Part shown: positions 12,971-25,245 of the stretch, one piece after another
Position numbering within the stretch: the first letter of the stretch is position 1
Layout: each line of letters starts with the position of its first letter
NCBI GenBank assembly: GCA_026874595.1
Contig: CM049311.1
Span: 40,115,676 to 40,179,675 of the forward strand
Length of the DNA: 64,000 bases
From: Sipunculus nudus
Taxonomy: Eukaryota; Annelida; Sipuncula; Golfingiida; Sipunculidae
Direction: 5' to 3'
Notes under the pieces: generated by a model
Told to the model about the DNA's origin: nothing
The model's database searches: none
Seen by the model: only the letters and a program-made list of their open reading frames with translations
Made by a program: the position numbers and the translations under genes

Positions 12971-15900
12971 TTTTTAGCTCAGCTGACTATAAGTTATCTG
13001 AGCTATAGTCGTGGTCCATTGTCCGTCGTCCGTCCGTCTGTCTGTCCGTCCGTCCATCCGTCTGTCTGTCTGTCCGTCTGGATGTCCGTCCGTAAGACTG
13101 GCACGTTTCGACACCGTTGGACCTACGAACCTGAAATTCGGCATACAGTTAGATGTCCCCAAAATCTCCTACCATGCCGAAAATTGGGTCAATAGGACTT
13201 CGTTCCTTCGAGATATTAAGGAAAAACCTCAATTTTTTATTAGAAATCTATTTTCACACTTCAGGACTGCCTAATATCAAAACCACTCATCTGGTTTTCT
13301 TCATATTTACCATAAATATTCCTCTATATAGTTCCTATGTACATGCCAGATATTTAGTCAGTATTATATAATTTAAAAAAGTTATGGGCCCAAACATAAT
13401 GGACTTCGTAAAAAAATCACGAAGATATTTTGTCACTTAAGACCAAAAGTGTTAAAGGTAGGGACTTTTTTCCAGTAATACAACTTTAATTAATCAAAAT
13501 TTAATTGTATACCGAAAATTAGATCAAAATCTGTTAAATTTTTTTAAATATTGGCTAAAATATAAAATTGGTACCTTAAATTTTGCCCAATTTTGGCCAC
13601 TGCACGTTTTTTTCCTGTAAGTACTGTGGATTTAATTTTCACAGCATGTATACATAAGGATTTAATCTGTTAAAATCTGAAATTTGAAAATAAAAGCTGC
13701 AAAATCAGGCTAGTTATTGAATTTTTTTTGGAGGCTCTTGTTGTATTCCCTTACATTGTCAAGCAGTCCACTTTGATGACTGTAGGTCATTCAGTGCACA
13801 TCTCTATGCTCCCCAGGCTGTTGGCATAATTTTAGATGTCCCCAAAATCTCCTACCATACCGAAAATTGGGTCATTAGGACTTTGTTCCTTCGAGATATT
13901 AAGGAAAAAAACTCCGTTTTAAAAAAAAAAGCCATTGTTACACTTCAAGGCTGCCTAATATAAACCACTGATCTGTTTTTGATCATATTTAGTATTCACA
14001 TACTTTCACACATTTTCTATGAACATACCAAAAATTAGGTCAGTATTGGGTATTATTTTGAAGTTATGGGCCAAAACAAAATGCAGTTTTTTTAAATATC
14101 AGGAAATATATTTACTCACCTCACATGAGAATTGCTGAACCTAGAGACTTTTTTTTCAGGAATATTACTTTATTTAATCAAGATTCAATTGTTTACCCAA
14201 AATTAGATCTGAATTTTGCAAATTTTTCAAGTTATTAGCATAAATAAAAAAATCAATACCTTAAATTTTGTCCAACTTTGGCACCGCTGATTTAATTTTC
14301 ACAGCATATATACATTATATGTATATATAATATAGTATATAGATTTAATCTTTTAAAATCTGAAATTACAAAGAAATTGATTGAAAAGAATAGCTTTTAT
14401 TCACGTTTTCATACACCATGTCAAGTGTTGTTTACGTCTAGCCCACCTAGTAGTTCAGCCTTCACTTGCATTATGTAACCCTACCCAGGGCGCTTCAAGA
14501 TAGTGCATAAACTAGATGAATGTTATTGTATCGCCAGACATAGTCTGGAGATACTATGGTTTAGGCACGGTTGCGCCGCCGCCGCCGCCGCAGAGATTTC
14601 TTTTGGACACAATAACTCAAAAAATATTTCAAGGATCTTTTTTCAAACTTGACACATTTATAGATACAGGTGAGAGGACGAAGCCTATTTAAAATGGGGT
14701 CATGACCTCAACTAGGAGAGTGACCTTGACCTTGAATAGATCCATTTTTGGGGAAAATCACACAAATTCTTAAATATCTCAAGAAATCTTTCATGGATTT
14801 ATCCAAAAATCAAGTAGGACAAAGATCTTGGATAGTGATGTCATGTACCGGAAACTGGTGGTGCCACCTAGTATCCTTTTCTTGTTTTTGTGCCGTTTAA
14901 TACCCCCATCATTGCCACTTGACAGTACTTTTAGCATCACAAGTCAAAAACTGATCGACAGATTTCTTTAATATTATGCATGTACATAGGTATGGGTTAT
15001 GGGATGATGTATATTAAAATTGGGGTCATGACCTTTCCTTTGAGAGTGGCTTTGACGTTGAATATTACCATATATGGTGAAAATCACATAAAATCATGAA
15101 TATCTTAAAAAGGGATGCATGGATTGGTCCAAAAATCAAATTGACGGAAGATCTTGGATAGTTTTGTCTTTTGCAGAAGATAGGTGGCGCCACCTGTTGT
15201 CCTTTTTTTTGTTTTTTTGCGCCTTTGAATACCCCATCATTGCCACTTGACAGTATATACTGTGAGCATTATAAGTCAAACAGTAATGGACAGATTTCTT
15301 TCATGTTATGCAGGTATTTAGATATGGTTTATGGAATGAGGTATATTTAATTTTAAATTTAATTTTAAAATTTAATTTAATTTAAATTATTTTTTTTTAA
15401 TTTAATTTTTTTTTTCAAATGTTGGATATTTTGGAATGCAGTTTATTGATTTGGGGTCATGACCGTGACTATGAGAGTGTCCTTGACCTTGAATATTCCC
15501 ATATTTGGTGAAAAACATAAAATCATGAATATCTTAAAAAGGGCCACTTGACAGCACTGTGAGCATTATAAGTCAAAACCTCAAAATATACCACAAAACC
15601 TCATTTGTCTGGCGATACTATGGCACCAGCAGTGCCAAGAAATGTCTAGTTATTTTCTGTATTTGATTCATTCTTATTCTAGGCTATGCTACATTTTAGA
15701 TTTTGTATTTTACCACGAGGGTTACAATGATTAAAGTGTACATTAAATTGTGTCCACAAAGTGGTGTATTGCTATGAAAGTGTGGATGTTCATCAGATAG
15801 GTAATTCCTTACTTCAGAAGAGTAAAAACTTCACCAGGTGTAAAATTGACTATTAATTCCAGTAATAAATTAAAACTGGAATAGTAATTAGCACAATGAT

Positions 15901-17302
15901 ATTGTTTGTCCCACATTCAACCAACAGTGTGTATACTTTATTTGAAAAGATGTTTTATTTCATCAAATTTACTTAATCTTTTATTTTATTTTGGTGAATA
16001 AAATTAAGCACGTACTGAAAACTCCAGTGTGCAAAACTTTTTAAGGAATATTCTTGTAGATGCCATGTTGTGGCATTATTTTCTTTTAAATTCAGTTTAA
16101 ACATTTATGATTTAAAAATAATAAAATATATGTGTATGCATAATATGACCCAATATGAGATACACTCTGGATATATGATGATTGCAACTTTTGCAACAAT
16201 TCTAATATTTTAACTTATAGTTTCAGTTTTTTACTCTGTATATATAATGATTGCAACTTTTGCAACAATTCTAATATTTTAACATATATTTTCAGGTTTT
16301 TTTATTAAAAATTAATAAAAACCTGTAAATAAAAAAATGATTCAGATAAAAACTTCTTGATGGAAAAAGTGGATATGCTTAAAAAAATAGGATTATATAT
16401 AAACCTAAATGCATTATTCCCTTGAAAGTGAAATAAAGGTATTAGTCCATTCTGTCCACTTGCCTGTCCATCTGTAAATGTTCATATGCATCACAGTATC
16501 TCAAAACTTTTACTGTTTTTCTTCATGACAGTCTTGTCAGAGTATTAGTTTGCAATCAAATATTTAGAACTATACTATAACCAAGTAGGAGGGCCCCTTT
16601 CCTCTAAGCTTTTCATATTCTTATATAAATGAAAAACATTACAATAGAATATTTCTACATCCACCTTTGTGCTGCTCTCACTTTTCCCTTCTCCGAACCC
16701 CATCCTAAAGTCAGCCTCAGTAAGCAAGAACAAGATGAATCAGATATATTCATACTTTAATAGTTTGTATAACTATTTGTCCATAGGTACCTATGTACAT
16801 GCCAGAAGTTATGTCAATATTGTGTAATATGTAGACATAGTGGGCATCACAATAATGTACCTTGTCAAGACTAAAGAGATATTGTGTCATACAGTCACAA
16901 ATTCATAAATCACTTCATCAGCATAGTTAATCATAACATCATATCTGTCAAATTGAAAGCTTGCATACTACCATTCACTTTAGATCCTTCAACAAATAGC
17001 CTTATCATCATTCTACTACTGCTTATTACTGCTGTCATTGCATTCATATTTGCTCAGATATATCACAATTTTCAACCCCTCCTAAATAAATAAAAAATAA
17101 ACCACTATATTTGACTCTATTAATCCATCAGTCAGGTAATTTCATTTATCATTCACTCACATATTACATTACATTCCTTTATAATAGCCCAACATGTCCA
17201 TGATATCCATAAGCTTTATTGACTCGATATAGTATCACAGTGGAGAAACATTTATAGTCCAATCACAATCAGCTGAGCGCCGTGACCCATGGGTCCCTTG
17301 TT
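12971..17302 (+). mobile_element. Family A (type A3) element, nested in family C
   Basis: The 5' hairpin is at 12976, then a long TCCG/TCTG microsatellite (13018-13095) and the phrase ACTGGCACGTTTCGACACCG. Two related ~700-bp units follow, then a 3' unique part ending CAATCAGCTGAGCGCCGTGA, the palindrome GACCCATGGGTC and CCTTGTT at 17302. The flanks CAGTCATTTTT and GCACAGAGC rebuild an ordinary C unit, so both ends are precise and only two extra T are present. Other A3 copies at 38395, 54923 and 59869 are very similar, suggesting recent activity. It holds a family B insertion at 14527-15651 and a local ~70-bp duplication near 16165-16293. Confidence 0.8.
14527..15651 (+). mobile_element. Family B element nested in A3
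   Basis: The 5' end TATCGCCAGAC (14529-14539) forms a hairpin with the adjacent GTCTGGAGATA and is the exact inverse of GTCTGGCGATA at 15607-15617. A CGCCGC tract follows (14573-14591). The core has ~330-bp units with GGGGTCATGACC, GATCTTGGATAG and GGTGGCGCCACC (one unit has a variant). The 3' hairpin GGCACCAGCAGTGCC and the tail ATGTCTAGTT close it. Other A3 copies lack this block, and their phrase GAATGTTATAATTTTTCTG is split here. An AT-only stretch at 15343-15416 lies inside. Confidence 0.8.
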
Positions 17303-18466
17303 GCACAGAGCTGTCTGTTTGTCTGTTGAGGCCTAAAATCACTCATTTCTCTGTAGCGGTTTGACATAACTGCCTAAAGTTTTGCAGGTTTATACATCCT
17401 GGACAGCTTTCTTGATTTTATGACAAGTGGCGCCACCTAAATTCTAGTTAACGCTGCACACATCCAAGCTCATATCTCAGGAACAGTTTGACTTATTGGG
17501 CCAAAATTGTGTATGTGTTTAGATCTCACATAGGTCTTTATCATACAAAACTGGAGTTGCCACCTGCAACCATTTTTGCACAGCGTCTGTCTGTTTGTCT
17601 GCCATGGGATAATGTCACTCATATCTCGGCAGTGGTTTAACATATCTGCCTAAAATTTTGCAGCTTTATACATCCTGGATAGCTTTCTTGATTTTATGAT
17701 AGGGGGCGCCACCTACATTCTAGTTTACGCTGCAGACATCCAAGCTCATATCTCAGGAACCGGTTGAACGATTGGGCCAAAATTTTGCATGTGTATAGAT
17801 CTCACATAGGTCTTTATCATACACAAAACTGGAGGGGCCACCTGCAACCATTTTTCAAATTTTGCACAGCTTCTGTCTGTTTGTCTGCTGAGGCCTAAAA
17901 TCACTCATTTCTCTGTAGTGGTTTGACATGACTGGATGTGTTTAGATCTCACATAGGTCTTTATCATACATAAAACTGTAGGGGCCACCTGCAATCATTT
18001 TTGCACAGCATCTGTCTGTTTGTCTGCCATGGGCAGACTCATACACATGTAGTGGTTTGACTTTTCTGCCTAAAATTTCGCATATGTATACAACTTGAAC
18101 AGCTTTCTGGATTTGTAGTAGGTGGCACAACCTACATACACATTCAGGCTGCAGACATTCATGCTAATATGCAACATACCTCACTCTATTTCCCCTTGCC
18201 ACTCAATCCATGCCTCACTTCACCCGTTCCACTCTGATTTTGGCGGATACACTTAGTCACTTGTGGGCTACCCATGTTTTAGTTTTTAAAGTTTACACAT
18301 TTTTTCTCTATTTATAGATATATAAATACAGACTTAATCTTGGTCTTTTGGTTAATCTGTTTGATGCTTCAGTTGAATGAGTATATACTACCATTCTGAT
18401 GATAAAATTTCCTTTTGTGAATCTCTTCCCAGTCAGCTGAGCGTCATGACCCATGGGTCACTTGTT

Positions 18467-18580
18467 AGCTTTTATTTTCAAATTTCAGTATTTAACAGGA
18501 CATCTAACAGTATGCCAGATTTTGGGTTTGTAGGCCTATTGGTTTCAAAACATGCCAGTCTACGGATATAAATGGTCCAA
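18467..18580 (-). mobile_element. Inverted family A (A2/A3) 5' fragment
   Basis: Read on the minus strand this segment gives ACTGGCATGTTTTGAAACC, then GGCATACTGTTAGATGTCC and finally CTGAAATTTGAAAATAAAAGC, phrases that occur in that order in A2/A3 copies but far apart. It is an internally deleted relic in reverse orientation, directly next to the right end of the outer A1 element. Confidence 0.5.
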
Positions 18581-18584
18581 AATA

Positions 18585-18730
18585 GATGTACCATAGATCC
18601 TCTTTTTATGGCCACACGTCTGTTTATAGCCGGACCCTGAGTTTGCAAGGTCCCATTAAGGAGAGCCCACTAAGATCCAAATTCTCATAAACTCCCTTAA
18701 AGGCGGCACCCTGACTCTGACCCTTGCTGT
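18585..18730. repeat. Dispersed repeat fragment, pair with 46565-46700
   Basis: The phrases TTTATGGCCACACGTCTGTTT and GAGTTTGCAAGGTC correspond to TTTATGGCTGCACGTCTATT and GAGTTGCAAGTC near 46590-46640. Both end in runs of ACTCCCTTAAA or ACCTTCCTTAAA type. This is an old interspersed element of unknown class, seen twice in the window. Confidence 0.4.
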
Positions 18731-19171
18731 GTAACGATATAAATCTATTAAATCTATGCTGTCAGGCTTACTGAAATGAATTTTCCTTATAATTAATTGC
18801 ATTATTTTCTGCATTTTCCTCTTCTTAAAATTAAATTTTAAAAAAACATACAGACATGCAGGTTTGAATTTTTTAATGTTGAATTATGCATAACATATTG
18901 AGTATGGTATCAGAAGATAGCCAAATTGGCCATCTTCCCGATTATAAAGAAAATATTGAAAACAATGGAAAAAAATTTTTCACTGCTCTGTTTCTTCACG
19001 TTGTGAATGAACCAACAAAGGAGTAAAGCAGAAATATTGGTAAACTGTTCATATACTTTGTTCTCCACATTAGAGTTGACATAGTCAGGTTCCATTGTGA
19101 CTGAGGATTGTGACTGGGAATATCTGTATGGACATTAGCCATTCATAATACAGTGTTACATTTCCTTGTAG

Positions 19172-19327
19172 CAGCCTCACTGGGCAGCAAGGATGGGGCA
19201 TGATAATGTGAGAGACACTGACAGGAGAGGAGAGAATATATCTACAGTGGGCGTGGACATATCAGAGTTAAGGCTACAACGAGAAGGCAAGGAAGTTCTG
19301 TTCAGGACCTGGGACTTTGGAGGACAG
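19172..19327 (+). CDS. LRRK1: LRRK1-like exon (c): ROC switch I and switch II
   Basis: The exon encodes 52 codons, phase 0 at both ends, between ttgtag and gtaatt. NISTVGVDIS contains the switch I threonine (G2) and the strand that follows; FRTWDFGGQ is switch II (G3, DxxGQ) with the glutamine-type ending of Ras-like GTPases. Between them is the ELRLQREGKEVLFRTW beta hairpin. The acceptor is a tandem TAGCAG, so exon starts at 19172 and 19175 differ by one Gln codon and keep frame. In human LRRK1 this switch II position is not Gln, so this protein keeps the ancestral-looking form; that comparison is from family knowledge. The next exon begins REYY, the usual continuation. Confidence 0.92.
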
Positions 19328-19394
19328 GTAATTACTGTCTACAGACTGTCTCACTGATCATGAACTGTGTGTCTTTCTGTTTTTTCAATTCTTC
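19328..19394 (+). other. Start of intron 3
   Basis: The donor gtaatt is followed by ordinary intronic sequence up to the purine-rich tract. No feature is seen here. Confidence 0.5.
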
Positions 19395-19752
19395 AGAAAG
19401 AAAGACCATGAGGGAGTAAAGAAAAAGGGAGAGAGAAATAATTGAAAAAAGAGAAGAGAAGAAAAAAAAGAAGGATGGCAAGATTACTGCTAGAGAGAGA
19501 GAAAGACAGAAAAGGAGAGTAAGAGTGGAATAAACATTTGAAGGAAGATTGAGAGAGAATACTGAAGGAAATTGAGTGAAAAGGAGAGTTAGAAAGAAAG
19601 AGGGAAGGATTACTGCTGATGCAAGAGAGTGGAAGAGAGAGAAATAAACAAAGAGAGATGGAGAGAAAGAATAGTGAAAGAGAGTGATTCAGAGAGATAG
19701 AGAGGGAGTAGGATTACTGCAGAAGAGAGAGAGAGAGAGAGAGAGAGAGAAA
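19395..19752 (+). repeat. Purine-rich GA/GGAA low-complexity tract
   Basis: About 350 bases are almost only A and G with interspersed T, including GAGAGAGA runs (19726-19750) and repeated GGATTACTGC phrases near 19483, 19605 and 19711. The repeated phrase indicates an expanded imperfect unit of roughly 100-120 bases. Long polypurine tracts can form triplex DNA; no function is claimed. Confidence 0.75.
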
Positions 19753-20293
19753 TTTCTCCCACAGATGTATATATAATTGTTATATAATTTTTATGATTTA
19801 CAGATTAATGAGCCTGTCACCTTTGGCTTTTGGTCATGTGTATTCCTTACTGAAGCATCTTAATTTCAACTTATTTAAATATACTCCATGACCATTCTAT
19901 TTCTCCGTACATCTAATATTCTTCAACAGTGGCACATTGATGAGATATGTCAGTTATAGCTATAGCTGGTTGTCAGTTTCAAGTTTTTCACTATCTTACT
20001 ACATACATCTCCTAGCTAGGTGACAATAACTTTTTTTATCCTAAAAGATTGGTGAGAATATGGGAAAAGAACAAAGGTGGTTTTCATAAACACTGTGACA
20101 TAATAAGCAAACAAATTACTGCTGTAATCAGTCCAGTTTTTAGAGGATACCAAACAATCGTCATTATAAAAGGCAAACAATGTTTTTGACTTCCTTTGAT
20201 TTTCCTTCTTTATTTTAAGAACAAAGTCATGTGGCTTTGATCTGTTCATGATGTTCACAGTTGTGTATGCTAACCTGAGCCAAATACGCTGTG

Positions 20294-20338
<45 letters not shown>

Positions 20339-21213
20339 AATTTTGAGAAGCAAAAGTGCTTCATCTTGGGGTGCACCTATTTGGTTAATTTGCACAGAGA
20401 AGGGTTTCCTTATAATTGACCTATCCATGAACTCTATGTGACCTTAATTACATATTCATTCAATGAAATATCACGAGCAGAGCAATTGCAAGTTACCAAT
20501 CAAGTTACAGTAGGCTAAGTAAATGGTCAATCATCCCACAAGTGCAAAATTTTCATAATTTGGGCTACTCTCCAAATCAAAACACTTGTAGTCTGTACCA
20601 GTATCTGTATTGGCATGTTTTCTGGAATATTTTTTTATACCAAAGAGACAGTATAAAAGTTTTAGGCCAAAGGTTGCAGGAGTAATTCCGGCGGCTACCT
20701 AGTGAATAATAATGTCTCTCCTGGCACTTAATTTGTATGAGACAAATAATCCAAAATATGGCCAAACATTTCACAATGACTCCGATATATTCAGCACTGG
20801 AGAACAGAGATATGGCAGTTCCAGCTGATGACATCAGTCAATGCGACATCATATGTCATTGACCTTTGTGAAGTCACTATTGTCTTGTAAAGAGCTCTCA
20901 CAACCATGGGCATGGAAGGCCTTCTGTGTGGGAGTGTATTAGGGAGTGTTAGGTTAAAAGGGCAGAGCATAAGGGCTCTGGTGGTGAGGTCAATTAGGTC
21001 ACAGAGGAAGTTTCATGCCAAAAATAGCTGACCTAAATAGTGGATGCCGGTGAGCCAGTGGGAAAGAGACTTGACTAGTCCCTTAACAGCCTTCATATCC
21101 GTGTCTTGTGTGTGAAAAACAGCGAACAGCTTGTTGTCCCTAGCATACTCCCTCTTGTTTAAGGAAGGGCAACTCTGGGACAAATATGTACCTATAAAGT
21201 ACCAAGGAAGTCA

Positions 21214-21215
<2 letters not shown>
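19753..21215 (+). other. Intron 3 unique sequence with a TA microsatellite
   Basis: This is apparently single-copy intronic DNA with a (TA)n tract at 20297-20336. Short open frames here lack recognisable motifs and typical codon structure. I see no exon with both family similarity and splice sites. Confidence 0.55.
20297..20336. repeat. (TA)n microsatellite
   Basis: Twenty uninterrupted TA dinucleotides. Confidence 0.95.

Positions 21216-21249
<34 letters not shown>
21216..21249. repeat. (AT)n microsatellite
   Basis: Seventeen uninterrupted AT dinucleotides, about 100 bases upstream of the putative family E element. Confidence 0.95.
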
Positions 21250-21252
<3 letters not shown>

Positions 21253-21347
21253 GTATTCTTCACCATGAAATCACCTGAAGATTTGGCAGACCATGTCAGT
21301 TTTATCCACTTGCAAAACTCCTCAAAACTCCTCTATATACATTAATT

Positions 21348-22390
21348 TTTTTATCCCCCACTTCCTCCCAATGGGAGACATTGATTTTGGTTTGTCCGTT
21401 TGTATGTATGTCCATCTGTCAGTTTTTCATTTCTGTGCAATAACTTTCCTAACTATCCAATTTCATTCAAATTTGGGTCAGTGATTGTTCTCATGCATAC
21501 CTTGGATTGGATTGGTTTTGGTGTGTCTGTCTGATAAGATAATAATACAATAGCATCTTAATTTATTGGTATGATGAATAAGAACATTTAGTGTCACTTA
21601 TCACCATCAGGTGTCACTAGGGGAAGACATAAATTACCATTTCTCCTCATGTGAGACCTCAACTATGAATGGGATTGATATCTGCCTGTCAGTATGCACA
21701 AGGCACTATATCCAGTCAAATGCAAGCTATATCGCCCTCATTTGAAAATTACATTAATTAAGACAAATAGTAAGTATAAAGGATGCTTCTACAACATTCA
21801 TTCCAGATATAACCAACAAACAACATTTGTCCATGAAACAGATTTTTTATATTGATAAACCTGCAGACCTATTTGTGGTGTAATATCTGTGACGCAGTAT
21901 TGTAAATATAAACAGAAACTTGTGCACATGCTACTATTGATAGTTTACATGATACAACTGCTGCCAGAATTGTTGCAGACATAAATGCATGATGATAGTG
22001 CAGGGGCATTTGTTGTGGCCTTTTCAACATTACGCAAAAGGATTACCTGCATGAATTGGGGGATTAACCATTTTTGCATGGTGAAATAAGACAGGAGTCC
22101 CAAGTGATCGAGAGTCACATGTTTACATTTACTGATCACCCAAGTGAGACGTTGACTGGGTCAAATGTCAGGTCAAACATACTTTAGTCAGTATCAGATG
22201 GCAGGGTCCAATGAATGGCTCAATAGACATTTGATCCTGTACGGAGGTTGATAAATTACTTGATTTTTTTGCAGTAACTGCCAGGTGCTGCCATCTGATG
22301 AGCATGGTTAAAACTATTTGCACAATTAGTCACCACAGACATTAAAATCATCCAAGACTTGAAGGCAGAAGCGGGGGATATAAACTCCTT
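21348..22390 (+). mobile_element. Putative family E element (HINE-like)
   Basis: The left end is TTTTTATCCCCCACTTC followed by a small hairpin (CTCCCAATGGGAG) and TTTGTCCGTTTGTATG, resembling the microsatellite-like lead of the other families. The right end GCGGGGGATATAAACTCC at 22371 is the inverse of TATCCCCC. The plan resembles families A-D, but there is only one copy in the window and no reconstructed empty site, so the class is tentative. Confidence 0.4.
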
Positions 22391-22593
22391 GAATTTGCTT
22401 GTTTTACATGAACTTGAATATTTCTCAGTGTTGGATAACTATACATCTTTACATTAAAATAGAAATTCAACCGATTTTCACACTTCAGGACCTAATATCA
22501 AAACCACTCATCTGTTTTTCCTTATATTTGCCATAAATATTCCTCTATATAGTTCCTATGTACATGCCAGAAATAAGGTCTGTATTATATAAC

Positions 22594-25245
22594 TGTATCT
22601 GCCAAAACAAAGTTTTGCGGATACTATGTTTTTGACCGGGTTCCGCCCCGCCACCATCGCCGCCGTCTCGTTCGTTTCTGGAGAACTCCTCTGAGACTAC
22701 TGGACAGTTTTTCCCAAAACTTACACAAATTATCAGGTCACATGTGAACTGGTGCCTAACCAATTGGCCTTGAGCTCTGACCTTTCCTGTCTGCCTGGCG
22801 TCCGTTTGTGCGTCTGTTTCCACACATAAACCCACATATCTCGGGAACAGTTTGACTGATCAGGATAAAAATTTTGTACAAATGTAGCCCTTGGATAGCT
22901 TTATAACATACACAAAAACGGTGGCGCCACCTGCAACCATGTTTGCACAGTGTCCATCGGTTCATCTGCCTTGGGTTAAAATCACTCATATCTCTGCAGT
23001 GGTTTGACTAATTCACCTGAAATTCGGCTTGCGTATACATCCTAGATAGCTTTCTTGATTTTATGACAGGTGGCGCCACCTACATTCACGTTCATGCTGC
23101 AGACATCCAAGCTCATATTTCAAGAACAGTTTGAGCAATCAGGAAAAAAAATTTACACAAATGTAGCCCTTGGATAGCTTTATAACGTACACAAAAAATG
23201 GTGGCCACCTGCAGCCATTTTTGCACAGCGTACATCTGTTTGTCTGCCTTGGTTCAAAATTACTCATATCTCTGCAGTGGTTTGACCAAATTACCTGAAA
23301 TTCGGCATGGGTATACATCCTGCATAGCTTTCTTAATTGTATCGCCAGACATAGTCTGGAGATACTATGGTTTAGGCACGGTCGCGCCCCCGCCGCCGCA
23401 GAGATTTCTTTTGGACACAATAACTCAAAAAATATTTCACGGATCTTTACCAAACTTGGTATATGTATAGATATGGGTGAGAGGACGACGCCTATTCAAA
23501 ATGAGGTCATGACCTCAACTAGGAGAGTGACCTGGACCTTGAATAGGTTCAATTTTGGGGAAAATCACACAAATTCTTAAATATCTCAAGAAAACTTGCA
23601 TGGATTGATCCCAAAATCAAGTTGATCGAAGATCATGGATAGGGTTGTCATGTTCCAGAAACTGGTGGCGCCACCTATTATTCTTTACTTGTTTTCATGC
23701 CGTTTAATATCCCCAAAATTGCTACTTGACAGTACTGTGAGCATTATAAGTCAAAAACTAATGGACAGATTTCTTTCATATTATGCAAATACATAGATAT
23801 GGGTTATGGGATGATGTTTATTTAAATTGGGGTCATGACCTTTCCTATGAGAGTGGCCTTGACCTTGAATATTGCCATATATGGTGAAAATCACACAAAA
23901 TCATTAATTTCTCAATAAGGGATGCATGCATTGGTCCAAAAATCAACTTGACCGAAGATCTTGGATAGTAATGTCATGTACCGGAAACAGGTGGCACCAC
24001 CTGTTATTCTTTTACTTGTTTTTGTGCCGTTTAATACCCCATCATTGCCACTTAACAGTACATTTATAACCTGTGAGCATTATAAGTCAAAAACTAATGG
24101 ACAGATTTCTTTCATATTATGCATATACATAGACATGGGTTATGGGATGATGTATATATAAATTGGGGTCATGACCTTTCCTATTAGAGTGGCCTTGACC
24201 TTGAATATTGCCATATATGGTGAAAAATTACACAAAATCATTAATATTTCAATAAGGGATGCATGCATTGGTCCAAAAATCAACATGTTCGAAGATCTTG
24301 GAAAGTATTGTCATGTACCGGAAACAGGTGGCGCCACCTGTTATTCTTTTACTTGTTTTGTGCCGTTTAATACCCCATCATTGCCATTTATCAGTACTGT
24401 GAGCATTATAAGTCAAAAACTAATGGACAAATTTCTTTCATATTATGCATATACATGGATATGGGTTATAGGATAATGTTTATTTGAATAGGGGTCATGA
24501 CCTTTCCAATGAGTGGCCTTGACCTTGAATATTGCCATATATGGTGAAAATCACACAAAATCATTAATTTCTCAATAAGGGATGCATTGATTGGTCCAAA
24601 AATCAACTTGAACGAAGATCTTGGATATTGTTGTCATGTACGGGAAACAGGTGGTTCCACCTGTTATTCTTTTACTTGTTTTCGTGCCGTTTAATACCCC
24701 ATCATTGCCATTTATCAGTACTGTGAGCATTATAAGTCAAAAACTAATGGACAGATTTCTTGCATATACATAGACATGGGTTAGGGGATGATGTATATTG
24801 AAATTTGGATCATGACCTTTTCTATGAGAATGACCTTTTCTATGAGTGTGGTCTGATATTAATTGTTGCTGAAGATGGGGGGCCTATTCTTAAAGGGGGG
24901 GGGGGATTAATTGTCTGGCGATACTATGGCACCTGCGGTGCCAAGAAATATCTAGTTTTATTACAGGTGGCGCCAGCTACATTCACATTGACACTGTAGA
25001 CATCCATGCTTATATCTCCGGACTTGTTCGACCAATCAGGAAAAAAATTTTACACAAATGTTGCCCTTGTATAGTTTTATAACATACACAAAAATGGTGG
25101 CACCACCTGCAGCCATTTTTGCACAGTGTCTATCTGTTTGTCTGCCTTGGGTTAAAATCACTCATATCTCTGCAGTGGTTTGACCAAATTACCTGAAATT
25201 TGGCATGCTTTTACATCTTGGATAGCTTTCTTGATTTTATGACAG
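22594..25245 (+). mobile_element. Family C element, 3'-truncated, interrupted by B
   Basis: The left end GTATCTGCCAAAAC (22595-22608) pairs with GTTTTGCGGATAC three bases on, forming a stem of about 13 bp. A CCGCCCCGCCACC tract and the conserved TCTGGAGAACTCCTC follow. Then come ~190-bp C units. It is interrupted by B (23338-24957) and resumes with TTACAGGTGGCGCC. It breaks off at 25245 (ATGACAGGG) without the C 3' hairpin. Confidence 0.7.
23338..24957 (+). mobile_element. Family B element nested in C
   Basis: The 5' arm TATCGCCAGAC (23340-23350) is the exact inverse of GTCTGGCGATA (24913-24923). The 3' hairpin GGCACCTGCGGTGCC and the tail ATATCTAGTT follow. The core has five ~330-bp units with GGGGTCATGACCTTTCC, ATTGCCATATATGGTGAAA and GATCTTGGATAG, plus GGTGGCGCCACC at 23664 and 24327. 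The left flank CTTTCTTAATT and right flank TTATTACAGGTGG rebuild a C unit with two extra T. A G-run (24897-24905) lies near the 3' end, as in the B copy at 41948. Confidence 0.82.

Larger units (their letters stand above)
11903..18285 (+). mobile_element. Family C element, 5'-truncated, interrupted by an A3 copy
   Basis: The sequence switches from A1 core to family C at about 11903, beginning inside the C body (GAAACTTACACC, GGTCACATGTGAGCTGG). The ~190-bp C units follow (CATATCTCAGGAACCGTTTG, AAATGTAGCCCTTGGATAGC, GGTGGCGCCACCT, TTTGCACAG..CTGTTTGTCTG). At 12971 an A3 element interrupts and the C unit resumes at 17303 with GCACAG. The 3' end is GGCGGATAC at 18242 followed by a weakened hairpin and TTTTAGTT. 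The 5' terminal hairpin of family C is absent. Confidence 0.65.
2532..18466 (+). mobile_element. Family A (type A1) HINE-like element, outermost, with nested insertions
   Basis: The left end has the family A 5' hairpin (AGCTCAGCTGAC near 2537, then TCATCTGGGCT) and a short TCCGTC microsatellite. The right end at 18433-18466 is GTCAGCTGAGCG, the palindrome GACCCATGGGTC and CACTTGTT. Between them lies a core of ~340-bp tandem units (GGCACAAATCGTAA, CTGGACCTAGAATCTTC, CATACATATTGATCATGAG, GGTGGCGCCACCTGTAT). The segment before the right end (18396-18432) matches the one before the nested A1 right end at 7690, which is why I pair 2532 with 18466. The A1 core is interrupted by an A1 copy (3663-7691), an A2 copy (7994-10632) and a C element (11903-18285) that itself holds an A3 copy. 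No coding capacity is visible. The pairing is inference. Confidence 0.65.

Noticed and set aside
12971-17302. Canonical Helitron (5' TC, 3' CTRR, A-T target)
   Set aside because: The 3' end is CTTGTT or TCTAGTT, not CTRR, and insertion is within T-runs. The Helentron/HINE pattern with subterminal inverted repeats fits better.
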